Below, piece by piece: positions 15,569-21,448 of a stretch of 21,448 nucleotides of DNA. The notes below the pieces were generated by a model. The model saw only the letters and a list, made by a program, of their open reading frames with translations, searched no databases and was not told the DNA's origin. The DNA is taken from positions 1 through 21,448 of the forward strand of contig JAAZOZ010000205.1 of NCBI GenBank assembly GCA_012797505.1, given 5' to 3'. Every line of letters begins with the position of its first letter. The stretch's first letter is position 1. A program made the position numbers and the translations under genes. The stretch comes from Smithella sp. (GTDB lineage Bacteria > Desulfobacterota > Syntrophia > Syntrophales > Smithellaceae).

Positions 15569-17296
15569 CTACCGAAAAACAAGCCAGCCCAAAACGGCAA
15601 AACCGGCAATGATATAGCTGGTTTCCAGAAGCCCTTCAATAATGGCCCCTGAAAACCCCGCCCTTCTATCACAAAGACTAAAACAAATCCATACATATAA
15701 TACGCATAAAATCAGGAAAAGACCGGGCGTCGGGCTCCAGCCGGCGACCGGCGATAATATTAAAATTACCAGTAATATCAAGAGGATAATTTTTAGAAGG
15801 ATTTGCGTATTTTCTTTTCCGATCATGACGGGAATCGTCTCCCGCCCCAGGAGCCGGTCGCTTTGCATGTCCATGATATCCGACAGGGCAGACCGGGTAA
15901 ACACCAGGATAAATGTAAAAATAAAAGCAACCGCTGTTCCGGCGCTGAAAGCACAGCCGGCGCTCAAAGCGGGCAGAACCGCCGTGGCGATGCCCCACGC
16001 GAAGGCCGTAAAAAAGTTTTTGGAACCCGGGATGTCCCTCAGCCGCTCAAAGCGCCCTCTGCCCGGCAACAGTTTCATGTTATAGAGACCGCCGGCCAGC
16101 GAGATGAAAAGCAGCAGCCCAAACGCCAAGATGCTGCCCGCGAGCGACAATGTGAGAGCGATGAAGAGGGAAGCAAAGGCAGACAGACGGAATATTTTCT
16201 CGTGCCGCAGATAGAATGGCTCGCGGAACGAGCCGATCAGCCCGGATTCTTTCGAAGTGACCAGGCGATTGAGAACGTGCATGGCATAGACAAAAAAGGA
16301 AGCGACGGCGAGAGACGCAGCGGCGACGGGGATATTTTGCAGGAGCATGCCCGCAAGCGCCAGACACCCGGCGCCCAGGGCGGAGTAAAAGTCCGTTTTC
16401 ACCATCCACAGCCAGAGCTTCAGGAGAAAGGCCGTTTTGGGGGTGGGAGAACTGATTTCCGCCAAATGATCCGTGATCTGGTCGATGATCCAGTTGGGGG
16501 TGGAGGCGCCGGCGGACACGCCGATGCTTTTGTAGGGGCCGAGATCGACGTTCTTCAGTTCTTTGACGGTTTCGATGTGGAACGTCGGCGTGTTTTGTTT
16601 CCGGGCCAGGTCGGCCAGGCGGCGGGTGTTCGCGCTGTTTTTGCCTCCGACGACAAATAGAGCGTCCATTTCCGCGGCCAGCGAAATAATTTCTTCCTGC
16701 CGCTTCTCCGTGGAGGAGCAGATCGTGTTGAAAACGACGGCCTGTGGGTTTTTCTGCTGAATTTTCCGGACGATTTCCCGGTAGTGGTCGCTGTCCTGCG
16801 TGGTCTGGGCCACAATGCAGACCTTTTCCAGCGCGGGGATTTTTTCCGCGTCTTCCAGCGTCGAGACAACAATGCCCCGGCCTTCGGTGTAGCCCCAAAG
16901 GCCGTCCACCTCCGGATGTTCGCGGTCTCCGGCGATGATCACCGTGTAGTCCAGCGCCGTGTGTTTTTTAATGATGGCCTGCACGTAGCCGACCTTCGGA
17001 CAGGTGGCGTCAATGATTTTAACGCCGCTTTCCTTGATTTTCTTTCGCTCGCCGGGCGCGATGCCGTGCGCCCGGATGATCAGCAGGGCGTTTTGACGGT
17101 CGGGAATTTCATCGATGCTTTGGATGGCCGTAATGCCCCGGCTTTTCAAGAGTTCGATGGTTTGCGGGTTGTGGATCAGGGGGCCGTAGGTGTAGATCTT
17201 TCGGCCGGTTTCATGCTGGGAAACGTCCAGAACCGTGTCCACCGCCCGGCGGACGCCCATGCAGAACCCCGCTGTTTTGGCCAGTTTAATTTCCAT
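15569..17296 (-). CDS. ispH: IspH (HMBPP reductase) fused to a UbiA-like prenyltransferase domain
   Basis: 575 residues. Residues 1-280 are a full IspH: cluster cysteines C12 (GFCMGVRRAVD), C99 (DATCPKV) and C193 (NTICSSTEKRQ), with H42, H77, H127, E129, T166, S221, N223 and S265 in the usual motifs. IspH reduces HMBPP to IPP and DMAPP, the last MEP-pathway step. Residues about 300-575 form a hydrophobic, multi-span UbiA-type domain. Its second Asp-rich motif is intact (DIMDMQSDRLLGRETIPV, D473, D476, D480) and PGSKNFFTAFAWG is present, but the first motif region reads MHVLNRLVTSKES, without the usual N-D-x2-D-x3-D. The frame is continuous through the junction. The start ATG 17296 overlaps tlyA by 11 bases; 64 open codons upstream are antisense-like and unconserved. 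Confidence 0.93.
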   Translation of the reverse strand: MEIKLAKTAGFCMGVRRAVDTVLDVSQHETGRKIYTYGPLIHNPQTIELLKSRGITAIQSIDEIPDRQNALLIIRAHGIAPGERKKIKESGVKIIDATCPKVGYVQAIIKKHTALDYTVIIAGDREHPEVDGLWGYTEGRGIVVSTLEDAEKIPALEKVCIVAQTTQDSDHYREIVRKIQQKNPQAVVFNTICSSTEKRQEEIISLAAEMDALFVVGGKNSANTRRLADLARKQNTPTFHIETVKELKNVDLGPYKSIGVSAGASTPNWIIDQITDHLAEISSPTPKTAFLLKLWLWMVKTDFYSALGAGCLALAGMLLQNIPVAAASLAVASFFVYAMHVLNRLVTSKESGLIGSFREPFYLRHEKIFRLSAFASLFIALTLSLAGSILAFGLLLFISLAGGLYNMKLLPGRGRFERLRDIPGSKNFFTAFAWGIATAVLPALSAGCAFSAGTAVAFIFTFILVFTRSALSDIMDMQSDRLLGRETIPVMIGKENTQILLKIILLILLVILILSPVAGWSPTPGLFLILCVLYVWICFSLCDRRAGFSGAIIEGLLETSYIIAGFAVLGWLVFR

Positions 17297-18035
17297 ATCC
17301 GTTGATCTTCCGCGCCAGGATAAAAAACTCCTTGTTGCCCGCCGGTCCCAAAAGGGGCGAGGCGCAGGTCCCTTCCACGCGCAAGCCGAGGGATTGACAA
17401 AGCGAGGCGATTTCGCGAACCACCCGCTCCTGAACCGCCGCGTCTTCCACCACGCCGTTTTTGCCGACTTCTTCCCTGCGCGCTTCAAACTGCGGTTTGA
17501 TGAGAGCGAGGATCCGCGCGGAATCCCCGAGGTGCGGCAGGACTGCGGGAATCACGGTTGCAAGCGAGATGAAAGAAACGTCGATGACGGCCAGCGACGG
17601 TTTTTCAGTAAGCCCCGCGCCGTTGTAATGGCGGATGTTCGTGCGTTCGATGACCGTAACGCGCGGATCTTCCCGCAGCTTCCAGGCCAGCTGGCCGTAG
17701 GCGACATCCACGGCGAACACTGCTCTTGCGCCCGCCTGCAGGAGGCAGTCGGTGAAGCCGCCGGTGGATGCCCCGACATCCAGAGCAGCCATTCCTTCTA
17801 CGTTCAGCGAAAAAAAATCCAGCGCCCCCTTCAACTTCAATCCGCCGCGGCTGACGTAGGGATTTTCGGACCCCTTGATTTGGATGTCGGCGTCCACCGG
17901 CACCAGCGCGGAGGCCTTGTCCACAGGAGTATCATTTACCCTGACGGCGCGCGCCAGAATCAGGGCCTGCGCTTTTTGAACCGTCGGCGCGAACCCCCGT
18001 GACAGCAGCAATTCATCCAAACGGATTTTTTTCAT
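17286..18035 (-). CDS. tlyA: TlyA-family rRNA 2'-O-methyltransferase
   Basis: 249 residues. An S4 RNA-binding domain (RLDELLLSRG, AVRVND) is followed by YVSRGGLKL and an FtsJ/RrmJ-like methyltransferase with SAM-binding ALDVGASTGGFTD (84-96). The catalytic K-D-K-E set is visible as K67, D152, K180 and E236. TlyA methylates ribose in 16S and/or 23S rRNA and affects capreomycin susceptibility in mycobacteria; older annotations call it a hemolysin, which is probably wrong here. AAGGA precedes the ATG. Its end overlaps the start of ispH by 11 bases, so the two are coupled; a tlyA-isoprenoid gene link is common in bacteria. Confidence 0.93.
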   Translation of the reverse strand: MKKIRLDELLLSRGFAPTVQKAQALILARAVRVNDTPVDKASALVPVDADIQIKGSENPYVSRGGLKLKGALDFFSLNVEGMAALDVGASTGGFTDCLLQAGARAVFAVDVAYGQLAWKLREDPRVTVIERTNIRHYNGAGLTEKPSLAVIDVSFISLATVIPAVLPHLGDSARILALIKPQFEARREEVGKNGVVEDAAVQERVVREIASLCQSLGLRVEGTCASPLLGPAGNKEFFILARKINGYGN

Positions 18036-18276
18036 TTTTCCTTCGGGGAACGCAACGCTTCATTTGAACTTATATAACAATCTGCCGCCACTATTCCTGA
18101 TATGCCGGGCATGCAAAATTCTTAAAGCTTTTTCTTGCATTGGTTAAGATCGAGGAAAATTTCTTTTCCTCTTGACATTTATTTTCATGGATGTCCCTCG
18201 AAGCACCGATAAGCGAAGTGAAATTAAATTAACCGGACACTACTGATCTTATATATATTCGAGTTTCAATCTCATC
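18036..18276. other. AT-rich intergenic region
   Basis: No gene is supported here. A TATATAAG sequence lies about 45 bases before tlyA, but I see no matching -35. The stretch from about 18211 contains AGTGTCCGGTTAATTTAATT on the minus strand, which may be the end of a lost insertion element; this is a guess. Confidence 0.4.
18152..18171. repeat. Perfect hairpin
   Basis: GAGGAAAA, a TTTC loop and TTTTCCTC form a perfect eight-base stem. It lies 106 bases beyond the stop of the 8-cysteine gene and upstream of tlyA. There is no T-run after it on either strand that would make a standard terminator, but it could stabilise or end the small-gene transcript. Confidence 0.55.
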
Positions 18277-18504
18277 TCAATAACAATTAATTTTTCCGCC
18301 TGATGCACCACATACGAAACATCCAGTATATTGATTACCAGAACCGTCTTCTGCTGGACAATATCCCCCTGTCTTTTTGCATTGACTTTTGCAAATGTCC
18401 ACTGGATCATATGAAACAAATCTGGTGATACTTGTTAACGATTTATCATTTTTACAGGCGGAAGTGCAAATTGCAACTCCTTCTGGTTGAAAAAATTCAG
18501 ACAT
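18277..18504 (-). CDS. Small eight-cysteine protein, unknown function
   Basis: 75 residues with eight cysteines (13, 17, 38, 42, 49, 62, 65, 74) in the pattern C-x3-C, C-x3-C-x6-C, C-x2-C-x8-C. No signal peptide or membrane segment is visible. The spacing could form two metal sites or four disulfides. The last part reads YTGCFVCGASGGKINCY. I do not recognise the family. The ATG lies one base after the stop of the zinc-ribbon gene (TGAAATG) and has no ribosome site, so it is expected to be translated by coupling. Base composition is AT-rich like its neighbours. It could be a genuine small gene or a remnant of a longer one. Confidence 0.55.
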   Translation of the reverse strand: MSEFFQPEGVAICTSACKNDKSLTSITRFVSYDPVDICKSQCKKTGGYCPAEDGSGNQYTGCFVCGASGGKINCY

Positions 18505-18505
18505 T

Positions 18506-18703
18506 TCAGAAAATACATAAATTAATGCCGGTGAGAGCTACCGATACCTTCACGATTTTCGTGAAGCATCCCACAACAAATTTTGCCTCTTCCTTCTTTA
18601 TTTCAGCTATTTTCTCTGGGGTAACTTGATATCCACATTTCGGACAGGTGCTGGCAGTATCACTTATAGCCGTTTTGCAATCTGGACATGAAATGAGAGG
18701 CAT
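18506..18703 (-). CDS. Small zinc-ribbon protein with hydrophobic tail
   Basis: 65 residues. The N-terminus is a zinc ribbon, C6-x2-C9 and C20-x2-C23 (SCPDCKTAISDTASTCPKCG), a very common bacterial small-protein head. A charged linker (EKIAEIKKEEAK) leads to a hydrophobic segment (about 42-65) that may span the membrane. AAAGGAGA six bases before the ATG is a strong ribosome site. Function is unknown; such proteins often tether a metal-bound ribbon to the inner face of the membrane. It is followed at once by the 8-cysteine gene and lies 56 bases after the MazF-like toxin gene. Confidence 0.75.
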   Translation of the reverse strand: MPLISCPDCKTAISDTASTCPKCGYQVTPEKIAEIKKEEAKFVVGCFTKIVKVSVALTGINLCIF

Positions 18704-18750
18704 ATAATCTCCTTTCGATTACGGTTCTTCCCTGTTACATAACAATTCAT
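18664..18750 (-). CDS. Possible 28-codon ORF ahead of the zinc-ribbon gene
   Basis: An ATG at 18750 follows AGGAGGG, the strongest ribosome site in the island, with five bases between GGAGG's last G-run and the start. The frame runs 28 codons and overlaps the start of the zinc-ribbon gene in another frame. It may be a leader peptide that couples translation, or chance. No conserved motif is visible. Confidence 0.25.
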   Translation of the reverse strand: MNCYVTGKNRNRKEIICLSFHVQIAKRL

Positions 18751-18759
18751 TAATCCCTC

Positions 18760-19101
18760 CTAATCCATGTCGAAAATAATTTTCAAACTGCTGTTGATTT
18801 TCAAAATAATCGGCTTTGAAAGCATGGAGACCATTTCAGTAAAGTAAGATTTATCGAGAGTAATAATCTGAGAAACATTGATTACGGATGTTTTATCCAG
18901 CCCTGATTCCGATTTTTCCAGAAGGATGTTTCCGGGAGATGCTGCCAGGTTTGTGTTGGAGGTTATAACGGCGCAAATGACGGTGTTAATGGCGGAACGA
19001 TTAAAAGAATCCGCTTGGATGACTAAAACAGGTCTTTTTTTGCCTGGTTCCGATCCCCGTGGAGAAGGTAATTTTGCCCACCATATCTCCCCTCTGATCA
19101 T
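18760..19101 (-). CDS. MazF/PemK-family toxin (mRNA interferase)
   Basis: 113 residues. RGEIWWAKLPSPRGSEPGKKRPVLVIQ is represented by its key elements: R-G-E-I-W, G-S-E, K-R-P-V-L-V-I-Q near residues 2-30, then AVITSN and the VINVSQIITLDKS segment, the normal MazF order. MazF toxins cut RNA at short sequence motifs unless bound by antitoxin. The start ATG 19101 overlaps the antitoxin stop by one base (TAATG) and has AAGGA nine bases upstream; a start at 19107 is also possible. Full-length with no disruption, so it may be active. Confidence 0.88.
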   Translation of the reverse strand: MIRGEIWWAKLPSPRGSEPGKKRPVLVIQADSFNRSAINTVICAVITSNTNLAASPGNILLEKSESGLDKTSVINVSQIITLDKSYFTEMVSMLSKPIILKINSSLKIIFDMD

Positions 19102-19337
19102 TACCATTCATCCTTTGATATAAGGTCATAATTTAACTGAACAATATCAGAATCTAACGGCAAAGATTTTTTGGAATGTACCTCATTTAACTTTGCGGTA
19201 ATGGCCTCCGGTTTGTGTGTTTTTACAAATTCCGATATGGCCTGAGCGTATAATTTGCTTCTGGAAATACCCAGTTGCCGGGCGGTTATGTCGGCTTCCG
19301 TGAATATCTCATCGCTTATTGAAATTGCAGTCTTCAT
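19101..19337 (-). CDS. Antitoxin partner of the MazF-like toxin (ribbon-helix-helix type)
   Basis: 78 residues. MKTAISISDEIFTEADITA and QLGISRSKLYAQAI are typical of ribbon-helix-helix antitoxins that pair with MazF/PemK toxins; the N-terminal part binds DNA and the C-terminal tail (about 50-78) should block the toxin. It is first in the pair and overlaps the toxin by one base. There is no ribosome site: the -10 box ends only seven bases before the ATG, so the mRNA is probably leaderless. A TTG at 19355 is in frame but lies within the promoter and is unlikely as a start. Confidence 0.85.
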   Translation of the reverse strand: MKTAISISDEIFTEADITARQLGISRSKLYAQAISEFVKTHKPEAITAKLNEVHSKKSLPLDSDIVQLNYDLISKDEW

Positions 19338-19344
19338 GTTTGTT

Positions 19345-19374
19345 AGTATAACCAAAGGTATAACCGTTTGTCAA
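19345..19374 (-). promoter_or_regulatory. Sigma70-type promoter of the toxin-antitoxin unit
   Basis: On the minus strand TTGACA (19369-19374) and TATACT (19345-19350) are separated by 18 bases. Seven bases separate the -10 box from the antitoxin ATG. Confidence 0.7.
19346..19365. promoter_or_regulatory. Tandem operator-like repeats in the toxin-antitoxin promoter
   Basis: GTATAACC occurs twice, at 19346-19353 and 19358-19365 (plus strand), 12 bases apart, between and over the -10 element. Ribbon-helix-helix antitoxins commonly bind such paired short sites to repress their own promoter. Confidence 0.5.
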
Positions 19375-19515
19375 CGGAATTCACAGCAATCCAGGCGAAT
19401 CTTTTTTGTGCGCATAGAAAAGCTCGATGCCGTTCAAAACACCCGGCCCTTCACGGTATTTTCCGGTCGCCGGTCATGACGGCCCCGAAGGAAGCCCCTG
19501 TGCCGACGCGGGAAC

Positions 19516-21162
19516 TCAACGCTTTCCGGCCGGTGTCATTTCGATCAAAGACGGATCATACTCTTCCGGCTTCTCATAACCCAGAAGATTCAAAAGCGTC
19601 GCCGCGATGTTGGACAGGCCTTTCTTGTCGAGATCCGCCATCCGGTATTCCCCCGAGTACAGGGGATCGTAAATGACGAAGGGGACGGGATTCAGGGAAT
19701 GCGCGGTCTTGACGGATTTGACGCCCTTTTTGTCGATCGTGAACATCTGATCCGCATTGCCGTGGTCCGCCGTAATCACGGCGATGCCTCCCAGCTCCCG
19801 GATGACGGCCAGCAGCCTCCCGACGCACTGATCGACAGCCTCCACCGCGACAATGGCCGCTTCCGTCACGCCCGTGTGGCCTACCATGTCGCCGTTGGGA
19901 TAATTTGTTCGGCCGAAACGATAATCGCCGCTTTGGAGCAGATCGATCACCGTATTCGTTATTTCTTCGGCCTTCATCTTCGGCGCGCGGTCAAATTCAA
20001 TCCGGTCGGAAGGAATTTCCACGTATTTCTCGAAGGATTCATCGATGCAGCCGGAGCGGTTGCCGTTCCAGAAATACGTTACATGGCCGTATTTCTGCGT
20101 TTCCGATACGGCGAAGGTTTTGACCTTTTCCGCGCAGAGGTATTCGCCGATGACGCGGTCGATGGCCGGAGGCTGCACCAGAAAATGAGGCGGGATGTGG
20201 GCGTCGCCGTCGTATTCCATCATCCCCGCGTAAAAGACATCCGGCAGGGGGCCCCGGTCGAATTCGGAAAAGTCCTTTTCGGAAAAGGCCCGGGAGATTT
20301 CGATCGCGCGGTCGCCCCGGAAGTTGAACAGGATAACGGCATCCCCGTCCTGAATTTTTCCGACGGGTCGGCCCGAGGCGTCGGTCACCACAAACGCGGG
20401 CAGGTACTGGTCCGTCGCCTTTGGGTCTTCCGCGTAAAAAGTTTTGACTGCGTCGGAAGCGGAAGGGAAGGTTCGGCCTTTTCCCAGGACATGGGCCTCC
20501 CAGCCGCGCTTCACGATGTTCCAGTCGGAATTGTAGCGGTCCATGGTGGTCGTCATCCGCCCGCCGCCCGAGGCGATGGCGTAATCCAGGCCTTTTTCCG
20601 CTGAGATTTTTTTCAGTTTTTCCTCCGTAGGGCCCAGATAATTGAGGGCCGTTTTTTCCCCGACGTCCCTGCCGTCGAGCAGGGTGTGCAGCCGGACCTT
20701 TTTGAAACCCAGCGCGGCGCACCGGTCGATCAGGATGTAAAGCTGATCGATGTGCGAATGGACGTTTCCGTCCGAAAGCAGCCCGATAAAATGGACCGTG
20801 CCTCCGTTTTGGGCGCGGCGGGAGATGCTGTCCCAGACGTCGGTCTGAAAAATCCGGCCGGTCTGAAGGGCGGCGTTGACCAGACGGGCGCCCTGGTCAA
20901 AAATCCGGCCCGCGCCCATCGCGTTGTGCCCGACTTCGCTGTTGCCCATATCGTCATCCGAGGGCAGTCCGACGGCTGTGCCGTGGGCTTTGAGCTGTGT
21001 GTAGAGCTTTGATTTGAACAATTCGTCAAGGGTGGGGGTGTCGGCCCGGAAAACGGCGTTGGTTTCATCGGCTTTGCCCAGGCCGATGCCGTCCATGATA
21101 ATCAAAAGCAGGGGGCCTTTCCGGCCCGAAAAGGTTTTCAGTTTGTTCAGATGTAATGACAT
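19516..21162 (-). CDS. gpmI: 2,3-bisphosphoglycerate-independent phosphoglycerate mutase
   Basis: 548 residues, normal for bacterial iPGM. The alkaline-phosphatase fold metal residues begin with MDGIG (Asp24), the phosphorylated serine is in DDMGNSEVGH (Ser75), LDGRDV lies in the inserted transferase domain, and TADHGNAD carries D466 and H467. It interconverts 3- and 2-phosphoglycerate in glycolysis and gluconeogenesis using Mn2+. AAAAGGAG lies eight bases before the ATG. The gene has its own promoter and the next gene downstream on this strand is the toxin-antitoxin unit with a separate promoter, so gpmI is probably monocistronic. I saw no clear terminator after it. Confidence 0.96.
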   Translation of the reverse strand: MSLHLNKLKTFSGRKGPLLLIIMDGIGLGKADETNAVFRADTPTLDELFKSKLYTQLKAHGTAVGLPSDDDMGNSEVGHNAMGAGRIFDQGARLVNAALQTGRIFQTDVWDSISRRAQNGGTVHFIGLLSDGNVHSHIDQLYILIDRCAALGFKKVRLHTLLDGRDVGEKTALNYLGPTEEKLKKISAEKGLDYAIASGGGRMTTTMDRYNSDWNIVKRGWEAHVLGKGRTFPSASDAVKTFYAEDPKATDQYLPAFVVTDASGRPVGKIQDGDAVILFNFRGDRAIEISRAFSEKDFSEFDRGPLPDVFYAGMMEYDGDAHIPPHFLVQPPAIDRVIGEYLCAEKVKTFAVSETQKYGHVTYFWNGNRSGCIDESFEKYVEIPSDRIEFDRAPKMKAEEITNTVIDLLQSGDYRFGRTNYPNGDMVGHTGVTEAAIVAVEAVDQCVGRLLAVIRELGGIAVITADHGNADQMFTIDKKGVKSVKTAHSLNPVPFVIYDPLYSGEYRMADLDKKGLSNIAATLLNLLGYEKPEEYDPSLIEMTPAGKR

Positions 21163-21219
21163 GAATCAGGCTCCTTTTGCGTTTATTCTTTGTTCCGCCG
21201 CGAAGTTTTCACCGGCTTC

Positions 21220-21248
21220 CTTATAGATAAAAGCGGCCTTCCGGTCAA
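21220..21248 (-). promoter_or_regulatory. Sigma70-type promoter of gpmI
   Basis: On the minus strand TTGACC (21243-21248) and TATAAG (21220-21225) are 17 bases apart. The expected start of transcription leaves about 50 bases of leader before gpmI. Confidence 0.65.
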
Positions 21249-21261
21249 GCCCGGAGCACCA

Positions 21262-21296
21262 CCCCTCCCTTGATGGGAGGGGCTGGGGGAGGGTGA
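21262..21296. repeat. CCCCTCCC/GGGAGGGG dispersed repeat
   Basis: CCCCTCCC (21262-21269), a five-base TTGAT loop and GGGAGGGG (21275-21282) form a perfect stem, followed by CTGGGGGAGGGTGAG. This motif is a widespread dispersed repeat in bacterial genomes. It lies just upstream of the gpmI promoter. Confidence 0.65.
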
Positions 21297-21376
21297 GAGT
21301 ATTCAAGCCAGATTTTCCATTAGATGATTTTGATCGAATCAACTGATTTGCGCGTGATAGTAGTTGAAAGAACGAA

Positions 21377-21433
21377 CGTAACATGCTCTAATGGAAACCA
21401 TTAGAAATACATTATGCATATCAGCATGTTACG
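21377..21433. repeat. Large bulged hairpin at the right edge
   Basis: CGTAACATGCT (21377-21387) is the exact reverse complement of AGCATGTTACG (21423-21433). Directly inside the left arm, CTAATGG (21388-21394) and CCATTAG (21398-21404) pair around AAA. The result is one 18-bp stem with an 18-base bulge on the right side. Ten bases after it, ATG 21444 with GAGGTG five bases upstream may begin a plus-strand gene that continues outside the window. The arrangement recalls subterminal hairpins of IS200/IS605-like elements, but the gene is not visible. Confidence 0.65.
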
Positions 21434-21448
21434 AGGTGATGAGATGGA

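Noticed and set aside
17297..17488. An upstream extension of IspH by 64 codons
   Set aside because: It overlaps the end of tlyA in another frame and is unconserved; the IspH family starts at MEIKLAKTAGFCMGV, with C12 in the expected place.
21166..21384. A 72-codon minus-strand frame ahead of gpmI
   Set aside because: Its centre is a translation of the CCCCTCCC/GGGAGGGG dispersed repeat (LTLPQPLPSREG), and the gpmI promoter lies inside it.

Overview
The window looks like a housekeeping stretch of a moderately GC-rich Gram-negative bacterium. LptE (LPS assembly), lipoprotein signals, a DsbC-like periplasmic protein, a tmk-holB-ricT-metG block, a tlyA-ispH block and intergenic palindromes of the GTCATTTCGA type together suggest a member of the former Deltaproteobacteria (Desulfobacterota), perhaps near Syntrophales. 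That placement is an inference; there is no rRNA or marker search behind it.

Layout. 1-8209 (all minus): a murU-like nucleotidyltransferase, an amgK-like sugar kinase, an MFS transporter, leuS, lptE, and a very long glycosyltransferase gene that runs off the left edge. The last carries a degenerate and a canonical GT2 module followed by the start of a DUF4922 (HIT/GalT-like) domain, and its linker holds palindromic repeats inside the open frame. 8210-8684 is a divergent intergenic region. 8685-9757 (plus) holds a Rap1a/Tai-like secreted protein and a DsbC-like lipoprotein. 9773-14131 (minus) is tmk-holB-ricT-metG. 14132-14430 holds a nested palindrome and a terminator. 14431-18035 (minus) is tlyA, an ispH-UbiA fusion, a lipoprotein, an Nfu-type Fe-S scaffold and a small 2[4Fe-4S] ferredoxin. 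18036-19380 is visibly AT-richer and carries a MazEF-type toxin-antitoxin pair, a small zinc-ribbon membrane protein and an 8-cysteine peptide. 19516-21162 (minus) is gpmI with a good sigma70-type promoter. The right edge holds a repeat and a large bulged hairpin just before a possible plus-strand start.

How the genes fit together. The tlyA-ispH-nfu-ferredoxin run joins the last step of the MEP isoprenoid pathway, a [4Fe-4S] enzyme, to an Fe-S carrier, a candidate electron donor and a covalently attached prenyltransferase-like membrane domain. murU-amgK resembles the cell-wall sugar salvage pair and is followed by a sugar-type MFS protein. tmk-holB-ricT-metG is a conserved replication/translation block. 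The best candidates for something new are the ispH-UbiA fusion, the GT2-DUF4922 fusion with repeats in its linker, and the AT-rich island with its apparently leaderless antitoxin and paired cysteine-rich small proteins.
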